Assembly (NCBI GenBank): GCA_012511615.1
Contig: JAAZFS010000110.1
Span: forward strand, 1-31,718
Direction: 5' to 3'
Origin: Elusimicrobiota bacterium
GTDB lineage: Bacteria > CG03 > SLGR01
Length of the DNA stretch: 31,718 nucleotides
Shown: one piece after another, positions 1 to 8,032 of the stretch
How the letters are laid out: every line of letters begins with the position of its first letter
How positions within the stretch are numbered: the stretch's first letter is position 1
The notes under the pieces: generated by a model
Seen by the model: only the letters and a program-made list of their open reading frames with translations
Database searches by the model: none
What the model was told of the DNA's origin: nothing
Translations under genes and position numbers: made by a program

Positions 1-1557
1 CAAATAACACCCTTAGGTAAAAAAATATACAACAGAATAAATCCTGCCGCCCTCATGCTTGAATCTATTCCTTCTGGGGTGGATATTAAAATACTTGACA
101 GGGATGGAGTAGATATCATTGAGAGAGATGGTTACCTTTCGCAGACGCCGACCCGGATTGACAAAATACAGCTGGGGTCTTATATGGTGGAGCTTAATCA
201 CCCGGAACTTGGGATTATGCGTAGAGTGCTGAATGTGACGGACCAGTCTGGAGAATTATTAATATCTATTGCCGGCGCTAGAACTGAAGAAGATCACTAT
301 CTTATTCCATTTGAAGTGGAAATGAATATAGACTCTAATCCTGCCAATGCTTCAATATTCTTAAATGGCCGTAATTTAGGGCAGACTCCCTTTTCAGGAA
401 ATGTAGAGATAGATGTCTACAGTGTCCGTATTGAAAAGGCAGGTTTTGGTTCTTTAGGTTTGGTTTCTCCAGATGATCCTTTTGTACCTGGTGCCTGTAT
501 ACTGGATCTTTCTCGCCCAGTTAGAGAGCAGGGGCAGGTGGATTTTATGTTCTGGAATCTTGAAGATGGAAGTAAGGAGGGGATGAGATATTTCTCAATA
601 GCCGGCTCGCTTTGGAAGGAGCTTGAGGTTGTATCTTCTCCACCTGGAGCCAGACTTAACATTAAAGGACGGACGGATGGAGAATTTTCGGCAACACACA
701 CTACCCCAGTTAAGGGTCTTGCACTTCCTGCAGGAGATTATGAGTTTAGCCTAAGTTTACCTGGCTACTCCTCTTGGAGAAGAAATGTGAGAGTGGATGA
801 AAATACTTCTTCGGTGATGCAAATCAATCTGGATAAATCCTTTAGACTTAAAGTTGTAGATGCAGCTACTGGGGAAAATCTTGCAGCAGATGTCGCTATA
901 AGTGGATCTGCAAATCTTCGAGGAAAAACTCCCATGACTGTCTCTCTTCCAGCCGGCATGGCCAGGATATCTTTGACAAAAGAGCCAGAGTATGAACCGG
1001 TGGTTTTAGTAAGAAACATAGAGGAATTAGGCGGGGAACTTTTAATTGAGATGGAACTGAGGAACCCCTATCTGCAGGTTGAGTTTAAAGATTACGAGAG
1101 CGGTCGGGGTATTGATTCAGCTACTGTTTGGGTGAACGGACTTTATTGGAAGCAGACAAATGCTTTTGGAGTGGCACGGGGTTATCTGGATCCACCGGCT
1201 GGAAAATATGAACTTGAGATTAGGAGCGATTCCTACAGAAGTGTGAAGAGAAAAGTTGATATAGAGCCTGGCGAGCGGGTTGAATTAAGCATAGCAGCTG
1301 GAGCCCCTACCGACGGTACAATAACTTTGGATATTCCTGCCTCTGCTGGAGATGTGGAAGTTTTTATAAACGGAGAGTCTATGGGAAGAAATTCTGGTCC
1401 TTTTAAGAGAATCCCTAGAGGAAAAAACCAAGTGCAGATTAAGGGCGGAAGGCTTGGGAATGTGGTAAATGAGACGGTGGAGCTGGATGGGGGGGCTACC
1501 GCCGTATCGCTCAAACTGGAAATAAGGGGTGGTCAGGGTAGACTGATTCGGAATTAG
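1..1557 (+). CDS. PEGA-repeat protein, 5' end cut by window edge
   Basis: The first ATG in this frame is at 55, but the frame is open back to base 1 and the residues before that ATG already read as the start of a PEGA repeat, so the gene most likely begins outside the window. About six PEGA-like beta-rich repeats can be followed, with typical features such as SNPANASIFLNGRNLGQTPF and SSPPGARLNIKG, spaced roughly 70-90 residues apart. PEGA domains are extracytoplasmic and usually surface or envelope associated. The protein is colinear with the extracytoplasmic half of the receiver-PEGA protein at 10794-12965, including a shared Trp-rich segment (FWNLEDGSKEGMRYFSIAGS here, YWKLEETSEMLYITGSFW there). 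I infer a paralogue, possibly also with an upstream membrane anchor or receiver. It lies before pilB but is separated from it by a promoter-like region. Its exact role is unknown. Confidence 0.8.
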   Translation, partial: QITPLGKKIYNRINPAALMLESIPSGVDIKILDRDGVDIIERDGYLSQTPTRIDKIQLGSYMVELNHPELGIMRRVLNVTDQSGELLISIAGARTEEDHYLIPFEVEMNIDSNPANASIFLNGRNLGQTPFSGNVEIDVYSVRIEKAGFGSLGLVSPDDPFVPGACILDLSRPVREQGQVDFMFWNLEDGSKEGMRYFSIAGSLWKELEVVSSPPGARLNIKGRTDGEFSATHTTPVKGLALPAGDYEFSLSLPGYSSWRRNVRVDENTSSVMQINLDKSFRLKVVDAATGENLAADVAISGSANLRGKTPMTVSLPAGMARISLTKEPEYEPVVLVRNIEELGGELLIEMELRNPYLQVEFKDYESGRGIDSATVWVNGLYWKQTNAFGVARGYLDPPAGKYELEIRSDSYRSVKRKVDIEPGERVELSIAAGAPTDGTITLDIPASAGDVEVFINGESMGRNSGPFKRIPRGKNQVQIKGGRLGNVVNETVELDGGATAVSLKLEIRGGQGRLIRN

Positions 1558-1596
1558 TGGGCTTAAGCTATAGACATCTTCTTGACTAATAAAAAT

Positions 1597-1625
1597 TTGA
1601 CTTTGAGAGATTGACGGATTATTAT
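1597..1625 (+). promoter_or_regulatory. Candidate sigma70-type promoter for pilB
   Basis: TTGACT at 1597-1602 and TATTAT at 1620-1625 are separated by 17 bp, each matching the consensus at five of six positions. They sit in the 136-bp gap between the PEGA gene and pilB and would give a leader of about 60 nt. Other TTGAC-like hexamers at 1582 and 1611 lack a well-spaced -10. Confidence 0.5.
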
Positions 1626-1693
1626 TACTAATACATTGAAAACCTGTTTAATATGAATATGGGAACTGCACTTTACTTTCACTTGAGGTTGGA

Positions 1694-3394
1694 GTGAAGA
1701 ATAGTATGGTGATCAATCCACTAAGAAGAAAGCCGCTTGGAGAAATACTCCTAGAGCAGGGGAAGCTAACTGAAGAACAGTTCATGCATGTCCTGCAGGA
1801 GCAGAAAGAGTCGGGGGGTCGTGTCGGTGAAATCATGACCGGTCTCGGTTATGTGAGGCAGACCGATATACTCAAGGCTCTGGCCTTTCAGAAGGGGCTC
1901 ACATATGTTGATCTTGCCGATATGGAAATCAATCCTGATTTCAAAAAGCTTGTACCTGAAGAAGTAATGAGAAGGTTTAAGGCCATACCTATAGACAATT
2001 CTGAAATGAGCGCCACCTTTGCAATGTCGGACCCAACCGATTTTGTTGCAATTGAGGAAATAGAGAAAGTCCTCAGAAAAAAGATAATTACTGTTCTTGC
2101 TTCTGAAGTAGAAATAAACAGACACATTGATAATTTTTACGAGGGTCTCTCTGGTTTAAGTGATCTTACAGAGGCGGTTAATTTAGAGATTAGGGATGAT
2201 GATGAAGACTTAGCCGCTTTGGATGACGGGGATTATGCCGCCGAAGATACTCCGATTGTTCAGTATGTTAACTCGCTCATCGCTGAAGCGGTTAAAAATG
2301 GAGCGAGTGATATTCATCTGGAACCTCAGGAAGAGGCCATATCTCTTCGCCTGAGGGTAGATGGTAAACTGAGAGAATTTCCCGGGCCTGCAAAGAGAGC
2401 TTACTCTGCTATAGTCTCCAGACTCAAGATTGTCTCCAACCTTGATATCGCTGAGCGCCGCTTTCCCCAGGATGGTAAAATTCAGGTGCTTCTTGATGGT
2501 GAAAAGATAAATCTACGAGTATCAACTCTTCCCACAGTTTATGGAGAGAAGGTAGTTATGCGTATTCTCTCTATGGCAAGTATTTCCCTGGGTCTGGAAG
2601 AACTTGGTTTTACTGAACAAGAACTTGATACATACAAAAGAAATCTGAAGAATCCCCTTGGAATGATACTGGTAACAGGTCCTACAGGAAGTGGAAAAAC
2701 AACAACTCTTTATGGAGGGCTGAATTATATAAATGTTCCCGATAAAAATATAATCACAATTGAAGATCCAGTGGAGTATCAGATAAAGAATTTAAATCAA
2801 GTCCAAGTCCAGTCCGAGATAGATCTTAGTTTCTCTCGGTTTTTGAGGGCAGCTATGAGGCAGGACCCCGATGTCATAATGATTGGAGAAATTCGTGATC
2901 AGGAAACGGCCTCGATTTCCGTGCAGGCTGCCTTGACTGGTCACCTCGTACTATCTACGCTCCATACTAATGATGCTGTAAGTACGATTACCCGTATAAA
3001 ATACCTTGGCATTAACTCATTTCTTATAGCTGATGCGGTAAATCTGATTATGGCTCAGCGTCTTGTGAGGCGGATATGTACCAATTGTAAGCAGGAGGCC
3101 CAGGTCCAGCCTGAAGTTTTGAAAAGATTGGGAGTCCCTGATGGAGTAAAGGTCTATGAAGGCCGTGGCTGCACCAACTGTTTTGAAACTGGCTATAGGG
3201 GTCGGGTGGGTATTTATGAAATTTTAGAATTAGGAGATGATCTCAAGGAAATGATAGTCGCCAATGTAGATGATTTAAGAATTAAAGAAAAGGCGATCTT
3301 GGGAGGAATGAAAACCCTGCGAATGTCAGCAGTTGAGAAGCTCATGCAGGGACTCACTACGGTGGAGGAAGTGCTTACTGCAACTTTCCATTGA
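1694..3394 (+). CDS. pilB: Type IV pilus extension ATPase PilB
   Basis: A cytoplasmic hexameric ATPase that powers pilus assembly. The first 150 or so residues form an MshEN/GspE N-terminal domain (RKPLGEILLEQGKLTEEQF). Walker A, GPTGSGKTTT, begins near residue 329; an Asp-box region (IITIEDPVEYQI), a Walker B region (DPDVIMIGEIRDQETA) and a His box (STLHTNDA) follow. The tetracysteine zinc motif is intact: CTNC and, about 40 residues later, CTNC. Its length of 566 residues is normal for PilB. The start is GTG at 1694; an in-frame ATG lies at 1706, and the GGAG at 1691-1694 would suit the ATG better, so the first four residues are uncertain. It precedes the pilin genes and shares their probable promoter. 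The paired PilT at 17237 argues for a true type IV pilus rather than type II secretion. Confidence 0.96.
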   Translation: MKNSMVINPLRRKPLGEILLEQGKLTEEQFMHVLQEQKESGGRVGEIMTGLGYVRQTDILKALAFQKGLTYVDLADMEINPDFKKLVPEEVMRRFKAIPIDNSEMSATFAMSDPTDFVAIEEIEKVLRKKIITVLASEVEINRHIDNFYEGLSGLSDLTEAVNLEIRDDDEDLAALDDGDYAAEDTPIVQYVNSLIAEAVKNGASDIHLEPQEEAISLRLRVDGKLREFPGPAKRAYSAIVSRLKIVSNLDIAERRFPQDGKIQVLLDGEKINLRVSTLPTVYGEKVVMRILSMASISLGLEELGFTEQELDTYKRNLKNPLGMILVTGPTGSGKTTTLYGGLNYINVPDKNIITIEDPVEYQIKNLNQVQVQSEIDLSFSRFLRAAMRQDPDVIMIGEIRDQETASISVQAALTGHLVLSTLHTNDAVSTITRIKYLGINSFLIADAVNLIMAQRLVRRICTNCKQEAQVQPEVLKRLGVPDGVKVYEGRGCTNCFETGYRGRVGIYEILELGDDLKEMIVANVDDLRIKEKAILGGMKTLRMSAVEKLMQGLTTVEEVLTATFH

Positions 3395-3435
3395 TGATTA
3401 AAGAAATAATATCAGCCTATAGAAGGGAGAAACAC

Positions 3436-3855
3436 ATGGAGCATAAAAATAACTCCGGTTTTACATTGGTTGAGCTTGTGGTCGTAATGGTAATTGTGGG
3501 AATACTAGCCTCTTAAGCTATCCCAGGCTATAGAAAGTATGTGGGGCAGAGCCGGTCGCGCGAGGGGGTATCTCTTGTCGGCGCGGTAGCCCAGGCACAG
3601 AGATTTCATTATGACGACCTGGGTGTATTTAAGGCAATTCCAGCTGGAACTTCTAATGATACTGGGCTCGGAGTGGATGCTCGGGGTAACACATACTTTA
3701 AGACCTTTGGGGTGACCGTTAGTGGTTATGGTGAATCGGCTCAGTTTGTTGTAACGGCCCCTGGGACTGACGCTGCTTCCAGTATAACCGTCACCGCAAC
3801 TGGTGGGGTTACTTTCGCAACCCAGATTGATGAGGGCTTGACTAACTTTGAATAA
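3436..3855 (+). pseudogene. Type IV pilin gene interrupted by an in-frame TAA
   Basis: An ATG at 3436, behind the GAAGGGAG ribosome site, opens a classical prepilin: MEHKNNSG then FTLVELVVVMVIVGILAS, with the G/F cleavage site and Glu5. Codon 27 (3514-3516) is TAA. The same frame then continues without another stop to 3855 and encodes the rest of a pilin, including GVDARGNTYFKTF, shared with the next gene. The context TCT-TAA-GCT-ATC-CCA would read S-L-A-I-P with TTA, so one base change explains the break. As read, only a 26-residue peptide is made. A GTG at 3541 could start the C-terminal part but would lack the assembly helix. DNA at 3670-3709 matches 4148-4187 in the next pilin at 37 of 40 positions, showing tandem duplication. 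Recent inactivation, a silent cassette, readthrough or sequencing error are all possible. Confidence 0.85.
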
Positions 3856-3910
3856 TTTCCCAGAATTAGAAGTATACAAGAATGATGTAAGAAATAAGGA
3901 GGATATCCAG

Positions 3911-4330
3911 ATGAAGAAAAAAGGAAATGAGGCGGCTGGTTTTACCCTGGTAGAGCTGGTCGTGGTTATGGTAATTGTAGGAATTCTCGCCTCGCTTTCC
4001 GTTCCGATGTATAGGGCATACATCAATAGGAGCCGAGCTCAGGAGGGAGTGTCACTCGCTGGGGCAGTGATAGGTGCTCAAAAAGTTTACTATACTGAGT
4101 TTGGATATTTTAAACCTGTTTCCTCAACTGGTAACGATTCGGTCTTGGGAGTAGATGCTCGGGGTAATACATACTTTAAGACATTTGCAGTGACGACTTC
4201 TGGAACTGGTGCTGCTGCCACAATGGTTGTAACAGTGCCTGGGGCAGATGCAGCAAAAGATATTACAGTGACTGGTACGGCGGGAGCTACAATTCCAACC
4301 GTATTGGATGACGGACTAAAGAAGGATTAA
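3911..4330 (+). CDS. Type IV pilin (likely major pilin)
   Basis: A 139-residue prepilin. The leader is short and basic (MKKKGNEAAG), cleavage is expected between G10 and F11, and the mature N-terminus FTLVELVVVMVIVGILAS carries the conserved Glu5, followed by the hydrophobic assembly helix. The C-terminal half is small and Thr/Gly/Ala rich, with no obvious Cys pair. An upstream in-frame ATG at 3848 exists, but 3911 is preferred because it has AGGAGG at the right distance and gives a normal leader. It is a tandem paralogue of the broken gene at 3436 and is followed directly by a strong terminator, which fits a highly expressed major subunit. Processing needs a prepilin peptidase, not encoded in this window. 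Confidence 0.92.
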   Translation: MKKKGNEAAGFTLVELVVVMVIVGILASLSVPMYRAYINRSRAQEGVSLAGAVIGAQKVYYTEFGYFKPVSSTGNDSVLGVDARGNTYFKTFAVTTSGTGAAATMVVTVPGADAAKDITVTGTAGATIPTVLDDGLKKD

Positions 4331-4360
4331 ACGAGACAGCCCATAAGGCTGGATGATATT

Positions 4361-4400
4361 ATTGCCGGCGAACATCTACAGATTCGCCGGCAATTTTTTT
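4361..4400 (+). terminator. Rho-independent terminator after the pilin
   Basis: A perfect 12-bp stem, ATTGCCGGCGAA (4361-4372) with TTCGCCGGCAAT (4383-4394), encloses a 10-nt loop and runs into a T tract ending at 4400. It closes the pilB-pilin unit and separates it from the minor-pilin operon starting at 4580. Confidence 0.92.
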
Positions 4401-4433
4401 GCATTTAAACGGGTGTTTGTCGCCAGTATTCTA

Positions 4434-4463
4434 TAGGATTTTAAAGGGTCTTTGATTTATAAT
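4434..4463 (+). promoter_or_regulatory. Weak candidate promoter for the minor-pilin operon
   Basis: After the terminator, the rest of the 4331-4579 gap must hold the promoter of the long downstream operon. A consensus-like TATAAT is at 4458-4463. Only a poor -35 (TAGGAT, 4434-4439, 18-bp spacing) sits before it. A short CCAGG-AAA-CCTGG palindrome at 4554-4566 lies just before the AGGAGG ribosome site of the first gene and might affect its translation. Nothing else is visible in this gap. Confidence 0.25.
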
Positions 4464-4579
4464 ATAAGTGCTGACCTTGAAAAACTTGAAATTTGCAAGC
4501 AATTAATCCATAATATTAGTGAGGAGAATTAGAATATTTCGGCCTTATTTGAGCCAGGAAACCTGGAAAAGGAGGAGAA

Positions 4580-4999
4580 ATGAAAAGCATGAAGTCCAGT
4601 AGAAAAGTTGCGTCTGGTTTTACGCTTGTTGAAGTAATGGTCGCAATGGGACTTATGGCTGGTGTGATTTTGGGCAGTATGAGTTATTTTTATATGGGAA
4701 GCAGTGCCCAGTTTGATGCTCGCGTTAACGAGTTTGTTCTCAATGAATTGGAAACTATCCTTGAGCAGCGCCGCTCTATGCCCTACAAGTCTTTAGAAAC
4801 CTATCAGTCGATTGGTTTGCCGCAGGTTGAAGCCCATGGCGAGACTTTTAATAGGAAGTTCTATGCGACCGAGCGGACAGGTGAGTTAGGTACGGAGAGA
4901 TACAAAGAGTTGACCGCTACTGTAAATTGGATTGATGCGGACGGTCAGCAGCATGAGATGGAGATGGGATGCATTCTGTCTCCAAGGGGATATGACTAA
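4580..4999 (+). CDS. Minor pilin with N-terminal methylation motif (PilV/GspI-like)
   Basis: A 139-residue prepilin-like protein. The leader MKSMKSSRKVASG ends at a G13/F14 cleavage site, followed by FTLVEVMVAMGLMAG with Glu5 conserved. The rest is a small soluble domain of about 100 residues. FTLVEVMVAM N-termini of this size are typical of PilV or GspI-type minor pseudopilins, which prime pilus assembly together with PilW/GspJ and PilX/GspK types; this assignment rests on the motif and gene order only. GGAGGAG precedes the ATG. It is the first gene of the 4580-19931 operon, and its last 8 bases overlap the next prepilin. Confidence 0.85.
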   Translation: MKSMKSSRKVASGFTLVEVMVAMGLMAGVILGSMSYFYMGSSAQFDARVNEFVLNELETILEQRRSMPYKSLETYQSIGLPQVEAHGETFNRKFYATERTGELGTERYKELTATVNWIDADGQQHEMEMGCILSPRGYD

Positions 5000-5522
5000 C
5001 GATCGCGGGTTTACATTAACAGAACTAATTACTTCTATGCTGATTTCAGGTATTGTGGTTATAGTTTTGGGTTTAATGCTCGTTAGTTTTAATGGAATTA
5101 TTCTTAAGGGTAAAAAGAATCGGGATTTAGAGAAAGAGTTTCGTTTTGCCAAAGATTACCTGCAGCAGGAACTTATGAAGGTTAAGGATTACGAAATTAT
5201 TGATGGTGGTAGGGGGTTGAATCTCATCTATCCTGACGAGATAGATTTTGATATCGATGGTGAAACAGCAGAAGTTCGGGCCAATATTAGTAAGGGCGAA
5301 CTTAAACTTACGGGTAAGAATCATGGAGCCCTGCTATTTACCAATTTAGAGAATGTGAAGTTTTATCAAGGACGCGACTTCAACGGAAAACTTCGCGATG
5401 ATATAATGAACATCCATACTCTACAGCGTGCAGTGGCTGTCCATGCTGGTAATCCCGCAGATTCGGTGGTCTCGGAAAGTTCTAACACTTTTACTGTGTA
5501 TATGAGAAGTTTGGACAGATAA
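4992..5522 (+). CDS. Minor pilin (PilW/GspJ-like)
   Basis: I place the start at the ATG at 4992 (MTNDRG then FTLTELITSMLISGIVV), not at upstream in-frame starts from 4932, because it gives a normal six-residue leader, an F with Glu5 after the cleavage site, and AAGGGG in front. The protein has 176 residues. The C-terminal region is a soluble domain with no recognised motif. Position and size between a PilV/GspI-like and a PilX/GspK-like gene suggest the PilW/GspJ slot in a minor-pilin priming complex. It overlaps the preceding gene by 8 bp, and its TAA stop abuts the TTG start of the next gene, so translation is probably coupled. Confidence 0.85.
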   Translation: MTNDRGFTLTELITSMLISGIVVIVLGLMLVSFNGIILKGKKNRDLEKEFRFAKDYLQQELMKVKDYEIIDGGRGLNLIYPDEIDFDIDGETAEVRANISKGELKLTGKNHGALLFTNLENVKFYQGRDFNGKLRDDIMNIHTLQRAVAVHAGNPADSVVSESSNTFTVYMRSLDR

Positions 5523-7013
5523 TTGAATTATTTAAAAAACAGTAGCCGAAATAGTAGGGGTTCAATCCTACTTTTTATGATAGTAATCATGGTGATCCTT
5601 ATGCTGATAGGGGCAGCATTTATATATTTAACTCAAGAAGAAAGGATCACCTTTATCAAAACTCAGAAGCGGTCTGAGGTTTTTTACGCGGCCGATGCTG
5701 GCGTGGCCCGGGGAGTGGCTTGGTTATTAAATGTTGCTCCATCTCCAGAGTACTATCTCCAAGATACGCTCAATTATGTGGATCCAATAGAGACAAAAGT
5801 TTGGGAGCCTCTGCTTGTTAATGGTAAAAACGAGCACCTAATGCCAGGGTCCAGTATTCTTTACGAGATATCAATTAAAGCCGGGCCCTTTCCTTCTGGT
5901 ATAACTACAAATTTTGGAGGGATGCATAGGTACTATACTGTAACTGCTAAAGCCACTCACCCCAAGACTCCAGATGTATTTAAAGCAGAGGATAAAATCA
6001 GCCAAGAGGTTGTTCTTAATGTAAGGAATGTTCCCTCGAGTGGTCAACCTGGGGATAATCCTTTTTCTTCAGATTGGCCGATAATCAGATCTCGGAAAAA
6101 TAAAGAGGCGGGGGTGGTAGATTTCATTGATGCGGGTCTTGCATGGCCAGAAAACTGGGAGACAACTCACTTTTTTGAGGAGTTTGAATATAAAAGATTA
6201 GGCACCCTTGCAACCAGCTGGGTTAACGCAGAAAATGTGGCTCGTGTCTTGAGTGAATATGAAGATCCAGTTACTGGGCAGATTGGGCTGGGTGGGCTAA
6301 CATACTGGAAGCTCCCTACGCTCTGGCAGCTTTTGAGTATTATGGATTTTCGCTCAGGCCTTGATCCCGGTGATTCTCCAAACGATCCTCCTTATATTCT
6401 TGGTTTTGATAGTGGTCACATTCAGAAAGCACGATCAGGTCAGTATTGGACATCTACGCCCTATGGTTCATCTGGAGAATATTATTATGTGGACTTTGAA
6501 AAAAGGGATTTTGGTCACGCGGACCCATCCTTGCAAAAATATGCGATTGCAGTAGTCCCTCTTATGGGAGATGATCGTTGCCTACCCTTTTATGAGAATC
6601 TTGGTAAAAATTTTGAAGTTCATCCGAATCATTCCAATATTCTAGTAGACAATAGGACGGGGCTTATGTGGTTGCACGAATTGTCTAGTTCAGAACGGAG
6701 TAAACTTACTGGAAATTTCGATAAAGTAGTTGAGGAAGTTAGTAAGATTGAGATTGGAGAATATGACGGTTGGAGAATTCCCGATATAAAGGAACTTCAT
6801 TCAGTAATGGCTTTCCCAGCATCAACACCAGGGACAATTTTTGGGTCGCCAGGCAAGTATTGGTCAAGCACCCCTTATGGAAGTGGTCAAGCTTGGTATA
6901 TAGATGTCGCATCGGGCTTTAGTCAAAAAAATCAGTCGCTCAGTTCCTCCGCAATTGGATGGCCTGTTAGGGGTCCCACCATAGATAAAAGAAGCTGGAA
7001 GAAATCTCACTAA
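5523..7013 (+). CDS. PilX/GspK-like minor pilin fused to two DUF1566/Lcl-type domains
   Basis: The start is TTG at 5523, directly after the previous stop; no better start is seen. Residues 1-13 are a basic leader ending in Gly, followed by SILLFMIVIMVILMLIG and a long helix (YLTQEERITFIKTQKRSEVF), as in PilX and GspK. Glu5 is absent, as is usual for GspK-like tip subunits. From about residue 197 the protein carries two DUF1566 (Lcl C-terminal) type modules. The first has GLAWPENW, WKLPTLWQLLSIMDF and YWTSTPYGSS. The second (about 372-490) has DNRTGLMWL, GWRIPDIKELHSVM and YWSSTPYGSG. The Lcl C-terminal domain of Legionella is linked to attachment and collagen binding. The length of 496 residues far exceeds a normal minor pilin. 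I infer a pilus-tip adhesin; no pilY1 is seen in the window. Confidence is high for the fusion, lower for function. Confidence 0.85.
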   Translation: MNYLKNSSRNSRGSILLFMIVIMVILMLIGAAFIYLTQEERITFIKTQKRSEVFYAADAGVARGVAWLLNVAPSPEYYLQDTLNYVDPIETKVWEPLLVNGKNEHLMPGSSILYEISIKAGPFPSGITTNFGGMHRYYTVTAKATHPKTPDVFKAEDKISQEVVLNVRNVPSSGQPGDNPFSSDWPIIRSRKNKEAGVVDFIDAGLAWPENWETTHFFEEFEYKRLGTLATSWVNAENVARVLSEYEDPVTGQIGLGGLTYWKLPTLWQLLSIMDFRSGLDPGDSPNDPPYILGFDSGHIQKARSGQYWTSTPYGSSGEYYYVDFEKRDFGHADPSLQKYAIAVVPLMGDDRCLPFYENLGKNFEVHPNHSNILVDNRTGLMWLHELSSSERSKLTGNFDKVVEEVSKIEIGEYDGWRIPDIKELHSVMAFPASTPGTIFGSPGKYWSSTPYGSGQAWYIDVASGFSQKNQSLSSSAIGWPVRGPTIDKRSWKKSH

Positions 7014-7045
7014 AGTTACAAAATAGGAAATAAAATTTAAAGCAG

Positions 7046-8032
7046 ATGATAGGAATAGATATAGGGTCGAGATTTATAAAAGCCTGTACGCTCAGCATAC
7101 GAGAAGGAGAGGCGCCTATAGTCAATTATGCAATAAAAGAACTTGCTGAGCAAACACCCGAAAAGGTGAGTGGTGCAATCCAAGAATTGACGAATAAGCT
7201 TTGGGAGACCACTGGGAAGAAAGAGATAAACATGGCAGCGGGAATAGGCAGTCATGAAGTATTGTTTCGCAGTATTGAGTTTCCAGAAATGCCTGAAGAA
7301 GAGCTAAGAAGTAGCTTAAAGCTTCAGGCAGAACAGTATATATATTCAGATATCTCCGATATGGAGGTGGATTTTAATGTCTTGGAAAGAATGGAAGAAA
7401 GCAATAAGCTTAAAATCCTTATCTCTGCGGCTCCTAAGAAAGAAATTTCAGAAAAGGTATGTGCAATTCAGAATGCAGGTTTTTATGCCCCTGTGGTGGA
7501 TGTTGATACTTTGGCTCTTATAAACGCATTTACAACACTTCGCCCCTCTACGCTTGAGGAAAGTGCAGTATTCGTATGCTGCGGAGATAAATACACAAAT
7601 TATACAATCATGAATAAGGGGAAGTACTGTTTTGCCAAGAATATGGCTTATGGGGGAAGTAGCCTGACAGCCACAATTGCGGAAGAGTTGGGAATTACTC
7701 CTACTAAGGCAGAAGAGATAAAACGAGATCCTAAGTTATGGGAATCTGCAGGCCTTAACATAAGTACAATACTTAGAAAAAGCACCCCAGATTTGATTGA
7801 GACCCTCCATCGTTCTGTGGAATTTTGTCGTGGCCAGAGAATGATTACAAATATTGAAAATATATATATTACTGGAGGAGCGACTCTCTTGCCAGGATTT
7901 ATCGAGTTTATAGCAGATGTATTCGGTGGTGAAATCCAGCCTTGGAACCCTCTCGCTGAAATCAGCGGTATAGGAGCCCCACCTGAAGGAATGCTCTTAG
8001 CCGTGGCTTTGGGGCTGGCCCTAAGAAGATGA
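7046..8032 (+). CDS. pilM: Type IV pilus assembly protein PilM (actin-like ATPase)
   Basis: A cytoplasmic FtsA/actin-fold protein that binds the N-terminus of PilN and links the inner-membrane platform to the motor. The N-terminal phosphate loop MIGIDIGSRFIKA is typical of PilM. Further actin-fold segments include DVDTLALINAF near the middle, a GGSSLT segment after KNMAYG, and ENIYITGGATLLPGF near the C-terminus. The length of 328 residues is close to usual. It starts the pilMNO(P)Q block, and its stop overlaps the pilN start by 4 bp (ATGA). A modest AGGAA lies upstream of the ATG. Confidence 0.95.
   Translation: MIGIDIGSRFIKACTLSIREGEAPIVNYAIKELAEQTPEKVSGAIQELTNKLWETTGKKEINMAAGIGSHEVLFRSIEFPEMPEEELRSSLKLQAEQYIYSDISDMEVDFNVLERMEESNKLKILISAAPKKEISEKVCAIQNAGFYAPVVDVDTLALINAFTTLRPSTLEESAVFVCCGDKYTNYTIMNKGKYCFAKNMAYGGSSLTATIAEELGITPTKAEEIKRDPKLWESAGLNISTILRKSTPDLIETLHRSVEFCRGQRMITNIENIYITGGATLLPGFIEFIADVFGGEIQPWNPLAEISGIGAPPEGMLLAVALGLALRR

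Noticed and set aside
1766..2125. Open frame on the minus strand within pilB
   Set aside because: It lies fully opposite a strongly conserved gene and has no recognisable motif or ribosome site.
3514..3516. Reassignment of TAA to a sense codon in this organism
   Set aside because: Many intact genes in the window, such as rplS, trmD, pilN and the minor pilins, end with TAA at the expected length.
3436..3855. Geobacter-style natural split of a pilin into a short helix subunit and a separate globular subunit
   Set aside because: The helix part here is only 26 residues with leader, much shorter than Geobacter PilA-N (about 61 mature residues), and the second part has no own ribosome site. A nonsense change fits better.
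4554..4566. CCAGG-AAA-CCTGG palindrome as an operator or attenuator
   Set aside because: A 5-bp stem with a 3-nt loop is common by chance and no repeat copy is seen elsewhere; noted only with the promoter gap.
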